A stretch of 64,000 bases of DNA from Acanthamoeba sp. SK_2022b (lineage: Eukaryota; Discosea; Longamoebia; Acanthamoebidae). The stretch spans positions 1-64,000 of the forward strand of contig JANDJZ010000023.1 in NCBI GenBank assembly GCA_027943245.1, written 5' to 3'. The notes under the pieces were generated by a model, which worked only from the letters and a program-made list of their open reading frames with translations, was not told the DNA's origin and ran no database searches. The position numbers and the translations under genes were made by a program. Numbering within the stretch: position 1 is the stretch's first letter; each line of letters begins with the position of its first letter. Below, piece by piece: positions 1-11,291 of the stretch.

Positions 1-1803
1 GATGGACTTGACCTTGGACATCACCTCCTCGCTGGGCTCGTTGAGCGGCTCGGCCCAGTCCACTTTGACGTCAACATCTACGATGGCAGGGACACGGCCG
101 GGCGACGCGTCGCACAGGCGTCAGAGCCCCAAAGTCGTGGCGGCCGGGAGAGGGGAGAGGGGGGGGGGCACAGTACCAGCGAGCCGGAAGCCGGGCTTCA
201 TGATCTTGGCGTGGGCCTTGGCCGCCTCCTCGTGCGTGCCAAACTCGACAAACGCGAACCCGCGGTTTCGCGCGGTGTTGGTGGTGTCCTTCATGAGGGT
301 GATGGTGGTGAAGCCCTTGATCTTGGCGTTGCGGAGGTGTTGCTCGAGGTCGTCCTGCCGCCAGTCCTTGTCGAGGTGGCCCAGGAAGAGGGTCTGGTTG
401 TCGTTGGAGTGCACCACGCCCACCTTGCGCCCCTTGAGCATCGCGCCGTCGACCTGCTGCACCGCCAGCTTCGCGAACTTGGGGCTCGTGAACCGCACGA
501 ACGCGTAGCCCTTGGACTCACCCGTGGCCGTGTCCTTCATCAACCGAATCTGTTGTGCCACAGCAGCCAGACCGGTCGAGTCAGCACACCCAATCACAGC
601 CCATCACACAAAAACACCGACATCTTAAGGGTTAACGCGTTTGGGAGGAATGGCCACTTGCCTCGAAGATTTCGCCCACGTTCGCAAAGGCAGAGTAGAG
701 GTCGGCTTCGTTGACGTCCTTGCCGAGCCCTCCCACGAACACCTCCGACCCTCGAGGCGGCTTGCCCGAGGCCGAGGCGTCGGCGACGCCCGTGCCCGAG
801 CTCTCGGCGCCGTCGGTCGCGGCAGCAACAGTCGACGCGGTGGCCGCGGTCTGCCCTTCCGAGGGCGCTACGGCGGGCGCGCTGCCTTCCGTTGTGGCCG
901 CCATCGATTCGGACGGGGCGGCCGCGGCGTCTGCAGATGCGGCAGTAGAGTCGGCGGCGCCACCATCGGCGGCAACGGCAGGTGCAGGCTGCGCTTCGGC
1001 GGCAACGGCAGCGGCAGCGGGCTCAGCGATGTCATCGATGGCCATCGACGGTTCCGACGAAATGGCCGCTTGCGAGGCTTCGACGCCGACGCCATCCGCG
1101 CTCGAGCCCTCGCCACCATCGACGGCGGCGATGGCCTGCGCCTGCGAGTGTATGGCAGCAGCGGGCGCGCTATCGCTCTCAGTCGCCGCCGCGGCTGGCT
1201 GTGATGATGATAAGGCCATCGCGGAGGCCTCCGAGCCCTCGCCGCCATCCGCAGCGGCAGCGGGCTCGGAGGCGGGCTGCGCTTCCGTGGGAACGGCAGT
1301 GGGCGCGGTGCTGGCGCTTTCGGTGGCTGCCAAGAAGGGGGGCGCCTGCGAGGGCTCTGAGACGGGAGAGGTCTGCTGATCCTGAGGAGCGGCTTGGCGA
1401 GTCGAAGGGGGAGATGAAGTGACCCGAGAGGTAGCGAACAGAGGGGGCGCAGAGGTAGTTTGGCTCGAGGAAGGAGTAGGGGCAGTTAACGGAGGGAGGG
1501 ATTGTGTGGGAGTTTCGAGAGGGGAGGTTTCGGTCGTTTGTGATTCGAGGGGAGTGGAAAATTGATGGGGCGTCTGATCGGTCAGTATCGAATCGAGAAA
1601 CCCCTTCACCTCCTCGGGCGATTCCGCATTACGTGGTGCACTCACTGGCCCAACGTCCAAATTGAGATCTAATGGAGCTGTGGACGGCTGTTTGATGTTT
1701 GATGAAGTAAATATTATAGTTAAAACTCCAAAATTAAGGGACGATTAGTGCCTACCTGTGCGCCTTCCGTGGTACTCTCGTGTGGCGCGGTTGTGTCATC
1801 CAT
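1..1803 (-). CDS. hnRNP R/Q (SYNCRIP)-like RNA-binding protein, 3' end beyond window
   Basis: Exons read 5' to 3' on the minus strand: 1803-1756, 1687-662, 549-177 and 77-1, still open at the window edge (508 codons visible). Residues about 20-325 are an Ala/Ser/Glu/Pro-rich low-complexity region. RRM1 starts near residue 330 with RNP2-like SEVFVGGLGKDV and continues across an intron into RNP1-like KGYAFVRF. RRM2 follows with QTLFLGHL and RNP1 NRGFAFVEF, then the linker VDVKVDWAEP typical of hnRNP R/Q, which normally precedes a third RRM. The intron after exon 2 begins GCAAGT, a GC donor; the join restores the RRM core GEIFEIRLMKD. Likely a nuclear or cytoplasmic mRNA-binding protein. The RRM family is certain; the hnRNP R/Q assignment rests on the RRM2-linker wording. 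Confidence 0.85.
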
Positions 1804-1918
1804 TCGCCCAGCGTGTATGTGTTTTGATGTGCGCAGGATCGTTAAATGCTCTTTAAAATACAAGGCTGGCTGGAAATGTTTTGAGAAAAGCGTAACGTTT
1901 TATTACGCACAGTAATAG

Positions 1919-3291
1919 ATGCACGCCGTGCGAGTGGGCGAGGGTGGCCACGTGGAGCTGCTGGCAGGCGTGGCAGTGCCCGTTCCGGGGCCACACGAGG
2001 CGCTGGTTCGTGTCCGTGCGGTGGGCATATGCGGGACGGACCTCGAAATATGCCACGGCTCTATGGGATACTACACACAAGGCACATTGACCCTATTTAC
2101 ATTTTAAATAATAATAATAATAAATTATGAGAATAATCATGCTAATTGGCACCACTGCAGGGAAGGCCAAGTACCCGATCATTCCAGGTGCGTGCTGCCA
2201 GCCGTGGCTGTAAGACATGAAGGCAGGCTGTGTGCTCAGCGATCGCACTGGTGGACAGGGCACGAATGGGCCGGGGAGATCGTGGGCCTGGGAGAGAACG
2301 TAGGGACGTCGGAGCACAAGGTGGGCGATCACGTGGTGGGCGAGACGTGTCTGCCTTGCTGGAGCTGCAGCGACTGCTCTAGGTACGCCCTCCCTGCGCG
2401 ACGATCATTGTCACACACTCGCGGGGCGGGCGCACTGACCTCTCGTGTTCTGGCGCAGCGGCAACTACCACAGGTGCAGGGAGCGACGGGAAACCGGCAT
2501 CATGAACAAAGACGGGGCATTCGCACGGTACCTGGTACGTTGTCATCACGAATGACTACTCGCGGTGCTAAGAATGGCCATCCGCAGGTCTTCCCCGTGC
2601 GTATGCTGCACACGGTGGACAAGCGCGTGCCCTTCGACACCGCGTGCGTGATCGAGCCGTTGACTGTCGCCGTGCGAGCAGGTAACCTGACTGATGTCCC
2701 GTTTCCACTCTTTTCTCGAGCTCACCCCTCTTTGCGCTTCGCACGCATGTTTGCCACGGCAGCCAAGATGTCGGTCTCGGCGGGCGACTTCGTGGTCGTG
2801 TTTGGCGATGGCAGCATCGGCCTCCTGCTTCTTCTGGCGGCCAAGGCCTACGGCGCCCGCTCCGTGTTGGTCGTGGGCAATACGCCCAACCGCCTGGCCA
2901 AGGCCGCCGAGCTCGGCGCCGATGCCATGTTTGACTGCTCGTCGCCTTCGTCGCCCGACGCGCTCAAGGAGGCCATCCTCCAGTTGGGTCAGGGCAAGCT
3001 GGCCGATGTCGTGATAGAGGCGGCGGGGCACCCTTCGGCCTTCGAGTCGGCCCTCACCGCGGTCAAGGATGGCGGCCGCATCACCGTCCTGGTACCTTCA
3101 TCGCGCGCTCTCTCTCCGTACGGTTAGTCTCTCAACTCAGAGAACATTATCTCTTCTCTCTCTCTCTCTCTCTTCCCAATGCGTAGGGAGTGTTTGGTGG
3201 GCAGCGAGCGAGTGTGGACGTGGACCAGATCGTGTTGCGGGATTTGACGATTCGAGGAACCGTTGGAAGCCCTGGTACGCACGCACACACG

Positions 3292-3353
<62 letters not shown>

Positions 3354-3556
3354 ACGCAGCCAACAGCAATGATAGAGTCTGAAAATGGCGCTCCGTAGGG
3401 GTCTGGGCCGAGACGGTGGCGCTGGTCGAGGGCGGGAGGATCCCAGCGGACGCCATCATCACGCATCGCTTCGACGGTCTCACCCGCTTCAACGACGCGC
3501 TGGCCATGGTGCACTCGCGTGCCGACAACGTGATCAAGGCCATCATCTACCCCTAG
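1919..3556 (+). CDS. Zinc-containing medium-chain alcohol/polyol dehydrogenase
   Basis: Exons 1919-2081, 2161-2187, 2259-2382, 2459-2534, 2588-2681, 2763-3091, 3187-3274 and 3399-3556 give 352 residues, the usual family length. Catalytic zinc ligands are visible in ICGTD and PGHEWAGEIVG. The structural zinc lobe carries four Cys in CLPCWSCSDC with the last at HRC. The Rossmann nucleotide loop is VVFGDGSIG. The closest subfamily by wording is threonine/sorbitol dehydrogenase-like, so the reaction is probably NAD(P)-dependent oxidation of a secondary alcohol; the exact substrate is not determinable. The first intron uses a GC donor (AAG|GCACAT), supported because the join yields YYTQGKAKYP. Intron 7 is filled with a CA microsatellite. 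Only 115 bp separate it from the divergent RNA-binding gene. Confidence 0.9.
3284..3352. repeat. (CA)n microsatellite in dehydrogenase intron 7
   Basis: A nearly pure CA dinucleotide run with a few CG interruptions at its left end. It lies on the sense strand between the donor at 3275 and the acceptor at 3398. Confidence 0.95.
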
Positions 3557-3678
3557 CCATTCTCCCAGCTTGCCTCCTCCCGCGCGTTGGCCGTCCAACG
3601 CTGACCGTGTCTCTTGAGTAATATTGTGTTGCCGGATTGCGTTCAATGGCAAGAGGGTTGTACAGCGCGAGGTGGTCT

Positions 3679-5123
3679 CTAGGACTTGAGGAAAGGAAGG
3701 ACGTTGGCGAGGAAGTACTTGTCGAAGCACGGTGACGCGTAGTCATCGTGCGCGCAGTCGGTGGTGAACCGATGCAGCTTGCCCGCTTCATTCAATGACC
3801 TGGGACGATTCGTAGGGGGAGGAGCCATGTGAGGAGACGAGTCTCGGCGCTGGGCGACGCCACGAGTGGGGACGGAGGGCTACCTGAGACCGATGTAGTC
3901 GTACTGGTAGAACGGCTGCTGCTCAAGTGGGACCACAGTGTTGTCCGTGTTGTTGGCGTAGGTACCAAACCAGCCGGTCTCACGCGGGATGAGCACCTGC
4001 GCACGGTAAGGAGAGCGAGGTGGTGAGTCGTCAAGCTCGTGCGCGGTAGTGCCATGCGGGCGTACATTGTCAACGGTGGAGTAGGACATGATGAAGTTGT
4101 CCAGGGCCAGGACGTTCTCCTTGTAGGTGGGGTTCGTCTTGGATTCCTCGTTGTTGATGTCAGCCAGGAAGACGTCGCTGTTCTCATACACGTTGAGCGC
4201 AAACGGGTCTGCGATGGGCGGTGGGGTGGGTAAGTGTAAGTCTCGGGACGCAGCGGTGTGGTGAGAGAAGTGGCTCACTGCGCCAATAGCCCGCAAACGA
4301 AAAGAGGTCCTGCGCCCACTTCTGGTAGACACAGCAGTTGGCGATTTCATCAAGCGTCACGTTCAGGTACTGCATGTTGCCCACCTTCGCAAGCAAACCA
4401 AGCAATGACAAGCTGTCAGTCTACTGATTGTACTTGAAAGGTCGGTTGAAAGTGCGGTGGCCGCTACGCTACCTCGGGAACGCCGTAGACGCCCATCATG
4501 GGGGCCACCCAAGATACGAAGTTCTTCACCTGTGGTTTATTGCACCGCTCGAGGTAGCCCCGCATGAGGATGCCGCCCTGATCGGTCGACCCCGAAGTAA
4601 GCCTCATCAGCTAACTGATGAGGGCCGTGGAGAGGGATCTCGAGGCGCACAGCGGATGCCTGCTCCCTGGGAGTACTCGTACCTGCGATACGCCCATCAC
4701 ATTGATACCCCCCGCCAGCTTCGGATCGGAGGCGAGAGCCCGACAAATGAGGTCGACCTGCGAGGACACGACACTTGAGTCGCACATTACACACACACCA
4801 ACGACGGCTGCGGCGTCACCTGTTTGTTGCTGCCAGTAAAGACGGAGCCAATCTTGGAGCCGGTGACCTCGAGCGCAACGACGTAGATCCCGGGCAACTG
4901 CTGCTGCACCAGCTCCGTGATATGTTGCATGTTGGCGCTGGTATCAAGGATTCCTACCCCGCCCCGCGCGCAAGGCCAGTGATATCAGGAGGAGGAGGAT
5001 GAAGAGGAGGAACCTTGCGCCGTCGTGCATACCGTGCATGAGGACGAGGGGAGTGTAGGCAGCGTGGCCAGCGGCGACGAAGGCCAGAATTACAACACAC
5101 GAGAGCCACAGCGAAGCGGCCAT
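3679..5123 (-). CDS. PPT1: Palmitoyl-protein thioesterase (lysosomal type)
   Basis: Eight exons: 5123-5033, 4953-4820, 4757-4683, 4577-4473, 4384-4279, 4208-4066, 3996-3884 and 3799-3679, giving 295 residues (the human enzyme is 306). The start is chosen because it gives a signal peptide (MAASLWLSCVVILAFVAAGHA) directly before the beta-strand PLVLMHG. The nucleophile elbow GVSQG is split by intron 3, with Ser about residue 99. The block LERCNKPQVKNFVSWVAPMM is a PPT1 hallmark. Candidate acid and base are the Asp in DVFLADINNE and the His in TDCAHDDY. Predicted role: removal of S-palmitoyl groups from proteins in the endolysosome. It is transcribed in tandem with the prefoldin gene upstream. 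Confidence 0.93.
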
Positions 5124-5474
5124 GGCTACGAGGCCATTGGAGAGAGGGGAGGGTCAGAGTCGTACGGGACCGAGGTGAACCCCACCCCCCTCGCATCACT
5201 CCCTTCCATTTCGAGTGTTCACTCCAGGAGGCCTCCAACGGGAGCTAGAGGAGGGAGCGAATACCTGGTAGACCGATATCTCAACAACGTCAGAAGCTGT
5301 AGCGTGGGAGGACCTTTGGACCTGGCTGGCCTGTGGCTTGACAACCGACCGGAACGGTAGCGTGGAGCTCGGGGTTTGATGTGCCTTCCTTATCGAAGAG
5401 ACGCTCGTCCATTCCAATAATGGACAAAGATTATTTTAATTTTTACTTTATTGATAAATAAATGAAAAAGGCGG
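5124..5474. other. Intergenic spacer between prefoldin and PPT1-like genes
   Basis: About 350 bp expected to hold the 3' end of the prefoldin transcript and the promoter/leader of the thioesterase, both on the minus strand. I see no conserved coding block here and no clear TATA box. Confidence 0.5.
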
Positions 5475-6010
5475 CTACTGTGGCTGCTGCAGCTTGGTCT
5501 GCATCTCTACGATGAACCTGCGCTTTGCCGCCTGCTTCTTCTGCAAATCTTCGAGATTGGTCTCCAGCTTCTGCAGCTCACCCTGCATTGTTGACAGATG
5601 AATGCTTATTAAAAATTTGCTGGGCAGTGGGGAAGTGTGCAAAATCATGCACATGAGCAACGATTTCACTTATCGAGAAAGTGAGGCGGGTGTGGGTAAT
5701 AATGGAATTAAATCGATAAACGATGGGAGCGGGATGGGCGGGTGGGAACCTGAAGGAAATCAATTCGCTTGCCGACGTTGGAGGCGGCTTCCTTCTTCTC
5801 TTGCTTTACGAGCACCGGGCCGATAAGCTTGTAAATCCGCGCACCCTCGTCATCGTCTGCGATCAGATCGAGCTCCTGCTTCACTAACTCGTTTTCCTTC
5901 ATCTGCGCCACCAGCTGAGCGCGGGTGTTCATCATTTGCTGGCCCTCGTCCTGCATCTTGCGCAGAAGCTTCACCTCTTCCTCGAGCCGCTGAGCTGCTG
6001 CCTGTGACAT
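5475..6010 (-). CDS. PFDN6: Prefoldin subunit 6 (beta-type prefoldin)
   Basis: Two exons, 6010-5750 and 5582-5475, give 122 residues, typical for PFDN6 (about 125-130). The protein is a coiled coil throughout, with two helices flanking a short beta turn. Near residues 42-50 NELVKQELDL and then KLIGPVLVKQ match the beta-prefoldin hairpin, followed by the C-terminal helix with regular Leu/Lys heptads. Prefoldin is the hexameric co-chaperone that delivers unfolded actin and tubulin to the CCT chaperonin in the cytosol. A single 167 bp intron separates the hairpin from the second helix. Confidence 0.9.
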
Positions 6011-6095
6011 CTTTGTTGTTCGATTTCAATTTGATTTTGTTATGTTTTGTTTTTTCCTTTGTTTTATTTGGTGTTGGAAACTGCTCAGCCTGCAA

Positions 6096-6813
6096 TCAGG
6101 CGGACACCCACTGCAAACTGGAGAACTGAGCGTGCTCTGTGAGCGCGACTACGTTCTGAGACAGCTCCTCGAGACAGGCGTTCAGTTTTTCCAATTCCTT
6201 GATCCTGTTGTCCTTCTCGCTGGCCGCTCTGCGCAGGAGTGGAACTGTGTCAGACGCACACGGCCCAGTTGGCAACTGGCAAGCTGTAGAGGTGGGAGCC
6301 GTATGCATACGCCATGGCAGTGTGGATCTTCAGATTCACTGCGGCCTTCCTCGCCTTCACGGCAGCACTATATTCAGAGCGCCACAGCACGGGGGTCATT
6401 GCAATGGACACGTGGAGTACGACCGGCAGACAATCACCTGATGAGATTCTCTTGGTCCTTCAAGTGTGGGCTATTGGCCGAAAGGGCATTGGCCGAGTCC
6501 ACCAGCCTGCCTACCACACTTGACACCTCCTTCGAAATGTTGATCTGTGCGCACAACAAAGGGAAAAATGAACAAATATGAAAGGCAAAGAACGAAAGCG
6601 AAGAGGGGGCAGAGAGGGAGCAGAGAAAAAGAAGAGAAGAACGACCATGTCTTTTTGGGCGTGTGAAGAAGTGGCGGTTGCAAAGCGATCGATCAGGTCG
6701 GCCAACTCACCAGCGGTCTCCAGAAGCTGGTGGCGCGGTGTACCTGCTTGTGCGTTGCCTCCCAACTGGGCGGCCTCCACAGCATCTCGAATACTCGCTG
6801 CCGCGTCTTCCAT
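6096..6813 (-). CDS. Small all-helical protein, function unknown
   Basis: Exons 6813-6646, 6544-6438, 6367-6311 and 6228-6096 give 154 residues with consistent phases. The first donor (ATG|GTCGTT) is a weak splice site, so that junction is the least certain. Sequence is Ala/Leu/Ser/Glu-rich and looks like an antiparallel helical bundle; stretches such as SAAVKARKAAVNLK vaguely recall talin/vinculin-type bundles, but I do not recognise a family. No signal peptide or membrane segment. It lies 83 bp upstream of the 3' end of the next minus-strand gene. Confidence 0.65.
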
Positions 6814-6896
6814 CTTTCCTCACAAGCCACTTTTCGTTTTATTTATTCATAGTTTTTGTTGTATTTTCTTGTCATGTTCGCGATCACAGGAGCTCC

Positions 6897-9800
6897 CTAC
6901 AGCGAATTGTGGTACGACTGGAGAGTCTCGTAGATGCTCAAGAAGGAGGGACGCTGGCTGGGTCGGTCCACCCAGCATTGCTTCATGAGGGTCGCCAGTA
7001 CCTGTTGTTTCCGTGGGTTGGCCTCGGTGAGCACGCGTGCAGAGCGTGCCAAGAGACCACAGCGTACCAGCGGGCAAGCAGAGGTGATCGGAAGGGTCTG
7101 TTGGTCCTGCGACACTTGGAAGGCCACCATGAGATCGTCAACGCCCTCGAACGGCTCCCTTCGCTCCCACAACTCCCACAGTAGTACGCCTGGGTGGGGT
7201 CGGTCGCCGTAAGCAGCCGACACTCGTTTGGTCAATACTGCCACACGTACCGAACGACCAAGCATCGCTGCCTTCCGAGTATTTGTGCATCATGGCATCG
7301 GGGCTCATGTATCTTACTGCGCAGTCGTGTGCCATGATGAGTGTGCGCACAATTAAGGACATCTGAGATGGGGCGGTGGCTCACCTGGACCGATGAAGGA
7401 CGATGTGCCCGCTGTGTGCGTGTAGACACTCTCCTTGGGCTTCATGTGGCAGAAGGCAAAGTCGTTGACGTAGGCCCGCAAGCCGTCGCCCAGCAGGATG
7501 TTGCGCGACGAGATGCGGGAGTGGAGCACGCCCTCCCGGTGCAGATGCAAAATGCCGGCGGCGGCCTCCATGGCGATTTTGATGACCTGCTTCCACGTCA
7601 GGTCGAGCCTCGTCTTCCCGCGCAACGCCCCCTCCAGGCTTCCGTATCTGTAGTACTGGGTGACGATACACACATTCGGCAGCGTACTGGTAACACACGC
7701 GCGTGTGTTGTCATTAGCACGTTCGGAGTCAAAGCAGACCCAGGCCGAATTGAAACGGAGTTGAAACGAGGCCTGGTGTGCCAAGTGAGCAGGGAGGAGG
7801 GCAAGTCACCAGCAGGCGCCGATGAAGGAGGCCAGCGAGGGGTGGTGCGATAGGACGTGCAAGGCCGCGGCCTCCTTCTTGAAGAGATCCACCACCTTTT
7901 CGTCCATGTCGTCTTCTTCGAGCTTCTTCACCGCCACCAACGCCCCGCGCCACCGAGCCTATACATCCACGTCACTCGGCGCTGAGCGCTATCCCTCTTC
8001 CCCATTTCATCGCAGGCTAGGCGCCCACGCACGTTCGCACACGAGCGTCTCACTCACGGGAGGGGGGCGTACCAGGTAGACAGTGCCAAGCTGGCCAGAG
8101 CCGAGCTTCTCGAGGATTTGAAACTCGTTGAACATGATCTCGCGGAACTTCATCTTGGCCTTGGCCTCCTCGACGGTGAGCCTCTCCTGCTCGCTGATGC
8201 CGCCGGACGAGCCGCGCATGGACGTCGTCACAATCACGGACGGCGACGACGTCGAGGAAGCCTCCTTGGGCGTCGGGGCGTAGGCCGGGTTGATGGGGCA
8301 CGTCGCCCTCTGGCCGACGCTGGCCGTAACGTGCTGCGAAGACGAAGGCGTGCTCTCCACATAGCCGGCGGAGAAGTTGAAGGCGGGCGATGGCGACGTA
8401 GGGGAAGACGACGACGGCGAGGTGTTGGTGTAGCCGGCGGATCCCGAGGAGGACGATGAGGACGGCGGAGAAGTGTTGGTGTAGCCAGAGGCACCGCCGG
8501 CCGGTTGGCTGACCCTGGTGACCGCCTCGGGCGTCGGGGTGGCGTTGACGTAGGAGCCAAACGACGGCATGAACGAGGCGAGGACGCCTTGCGCGGAGGG
8601 AAGAAGCGCGGACTCGAGGGGAGACGTCTGGCCCAGGTCACGCGCGGAAAAGAGGGGAGACGACGGCCCCGTCATCATCTGCTCCATGCCGTGCGCTGAA
8701 AAGAGGGGAGACGACGGCCCCGTCATCATCTGCTCCATGACGTGCGCGGAAAAGAGGGGAGACGACGCCCCCGTCATCGACGCGAAGACCGCATCGGGAT
8801 TCGTGAAGAGATTGAACGTGCCAGAACCGGACCTGTCCCCGGCCCCGGCCCCGCCACTCCTGAGGCTTGGGATCGTTGGACGCGCGCCGAGCGTCTGATC
8901 GCGCGGTAGGAAGTGGTCCGTCGTAGTGGCTGGCGCAGACGGTGGCCCGTGCAGAAAGGGCACATGCTGCACCCTCTTCCCGTCGGGGCCCGTCGACGTG
9001 ATGATCACCGATCCTCTCGGAGGGCCTGCATCGCTGGCCGAGGAGCGAGACCCGGCGCCAGGAGAGGTGGTGCGCGAGGGTCGCGGATTGAAGCCCTTCG
9101 GAATATTCATCAGGTTGTAGTACCTGCACGTGCAGTGGAGCGCTTCAGCGTTCTCCGCCCAGAGGCATGATGAGTTTGATGGGGCGAGCGATGGGACGAG
9201 CACCTCGTGGCGATGTCGGAGAGCTGCTCGATGAAGGAGGGAGGAATGAGCGTGGAGTAGACCGGATTGGTGTTGTACTGGGACAGGAATTGGTTCATCT
9301 GCTCCTCGAATATGGGGCCCTTGGCTCTCAACACGTCGAGGTTTTGCGCATGCACGGCCTGATGCATAGGAGTTAAAAACAAAGGCAGAAGAACATCGGA
9401 GAGAGCCGTGACAGGTCTTTGGCGAGAACGCACGTTTTGGACGGCCATCAGCTCGGACTTGGACCTCATGTTGGTAATGGCCTTCTTGACCTCGTCCTCG
9501 CGCAGAATGGAGGGGGCTTCTCGTTCGTATCTCGTCAGCAGCGCCTGCACGTACACGCACCCAACGATGTATCAAGCCGACGACTCCCGGCGACGACCTC
9601 GACCTCGATCCGATGTCATGAAGAGGGGGGAGGCGCACCTCGGATTCATCGAGAAAGAGGCGAGCAGCCGCCTCCTTTCCGTAGATCTGCTTGAACCTCT
9701 GTATCTGCGCCTTGAACGCAGCGCCGTGCTGCGAGATCTTGGGACCGTCTCGAACGTTGAGCGCCTGCGTAGCAGCCACACACGTGTCAATGAGCTCGGT

Positions 9801-10890
9801 CAATCGTACGGTTGTGGCTTCATTCGACAGGCATGCGTGGACGCGCGCGGTGGATACCATGCTGAGTCGTGTCATGTCGTCCTGCTGTCGTATCTTGGCG
9901 ATCTCCTCCTTCACCTTGCTTGCGCGCAGTATGTTGTCGCCCTCCCTGTGAAGTCTAGACAGGAGTCGCTGCGCTTCGTCGAGGAACGAGCCCGCCAGCG
10001 GTTCCTGCATGCCCACGAGAAGGGCAAGTGCCGCCGGCCATTAGCACGCACCGGTGCGCAAGATCGACGAGCGGGCCAGAGGTACGTACCCCACCGTACT
10101 GTTGCGTGAAATCCCTGATCTCTTTCTCGAAGTTGTCGCCGTGTGTCTTGACTCCCTGCGCATCGCTCTGGCCCAGCGCCTGCAGTGGTTCGACAAACCC
10201 GAATGAGCTCACTGCTCCACTCAAGCTGATGACGACGACAACGACAACAATTCAACAATTCATCGAGCCGCGCATGCGCCGTACCCCTTCCAGCTTGAAC
10301 CAGGAGCCCTGTGACTTGATCCTCAGTATGGCCTTCTTCACTTGGTCTGCTCGTTGGAGTTGCGGCAACTCGGTCTCGTACTGCCTCAACAGGTCCTGCC
10401 GTCACACACGAGAGCACATTGTGATGAGATGACGTCACGCGTGGAATGCGCAAGCGATGAGGGTCGCTCCTCATGTGCTTGTGGGAGTGGACGTACTCGG
10501 GCCTCCTTCATAAGGGACTGTACGGATGGATTGTGCGTCGCGCCATGCTCCTTCTCAAAGTCGGCAATCTGTTTGGCAAAGACCGGTCCGTTCTCTTGCA
10601 CCTTGCGCAGGTCGCGCTGTAGCAGGCCCTGCCATTTGCGAGGGCAAGGTTTTGTTTTGTTGCAGTGAATTTTATCAATTATTATTGTTGTACAACAAGA
10701 AACAATTTTGTTTCCGTAGTTGTGGGAAAGAGCGAAAGCGGGGGGGGGGCTTTGTAGGCACCATGCGGAGCTGATACATAGGACCGTTGACGGCCTTGAT
10801 CTTCATCACCTCGCGCTGTAGCTCCTGCACAGACGTATTGCTCTTGAGAGTTGTACCACATACAAGCTCAGTGACCTGTCTTCGTACCAT
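6897..10890 (-). CDS. Tandem-repeat TKL-type pseudokinase (paralogue A)
   Basis: Fourteen exons: 10890-10762, 10628-10497, 10395-10285, 10179-10090, 10004-9858, 9764-9639, 9544-9434, 9358-9204, 9123-8073, 7958-7810, 7686-7385, 7316-7251, 7189-7068 and 7001-6897; total 931 residues. Residues 1-385 hold four to five degenerate copies of a ~79-residue helical repeat, each built from two exons. Residues about 385-650 are Ser/Pro/Thr-rich low complexity and include three copies of a 17-residue unit beginning MTGPSSPLF. The C-terminal kinase fold keeps the glycine loop (GSGQLG) and the VAVKK lysine (about 695). However, HRD is HSR (789-791) and DFG is DFA (809-811), so catalysis is not expected. 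The start at 10890 could instead be part of an unseen upstream exon, because ATG|GTACGA there is also a good donor. It shares a ~400 bp divergent spacer with paralogue B. Confidence 0.82.
8630..8790 (-). repeat. Three tandem copies of a 51 bp coding unit in paralogue A
   Basis: Three near-identical units translate to MTG(A/P)SSPLFSA plus a variable end. They lie in the low-complexity linker between the helical repeats and the pseudokinase domain. The near-perfect DNA identity suggests recent slippage or unequal exchange. Confidence 0.85.
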
Positions 10891-11291
10891 TTTGAGGAGG
10901 CCGAACAGATCGATTCCTCTGTCGTCCCTTCACACCACAAGCGGCCCGCTCAAAGAAAGAATGTTTTGCATATATTTTTTTCCACAATTTCTGGTTCTTT
11001 TCCGTCAGAGGCAACCACGCGTGGTGCACGGCCCTGGCTTGCCGCAGAGCTCCGACAGCCACAGCTTGTGTTCCCTGGCGCCTGCCGAGGGGAGCCTGCA
11101 GTTTGCTGGCGTGGCCTGGCGTGCATTACCACCAGCCCGACGTAAGGAGAGTACCACTGCCCGACTCAAGGTAAGCCTTTGATTTGCTATTGGTGCAAAG
11201 CTCGCCGTGATTGAATTCCAGGTACTGCTTTCCCTTCCTACTTCGTACTTCCCCGCCGTAGTACGGGCACACAACAAAAGGCCCAAGCAAC
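10891..11291. promoter_or_regulatory. Shared divergent promoter region of the two repeat-pseudokinases
   Basis: The 401 bp between the two divergent start codons must carry both promoters and leaders unless unseen 5' exons exist. It includes an AT-rich patch around 10965-10985. I found no canonical TATA box and no obvious mirror-image duplication. Confidence 0.5.

Noticed and set aside
8007..10016. A 669-codon continuous minus-strand frame in paralogue A
   Set aside because: It reads through several introns; the segments between conserved blocks are non-homologous to paralogue B, and the spliced model keeps the repeat and kinase frames.
9408..10109. A 233-codon plus-strand frame opposite paralogue A
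   Set aside because: Antisense shadow of conserved repeat exons with no recognisable domain.
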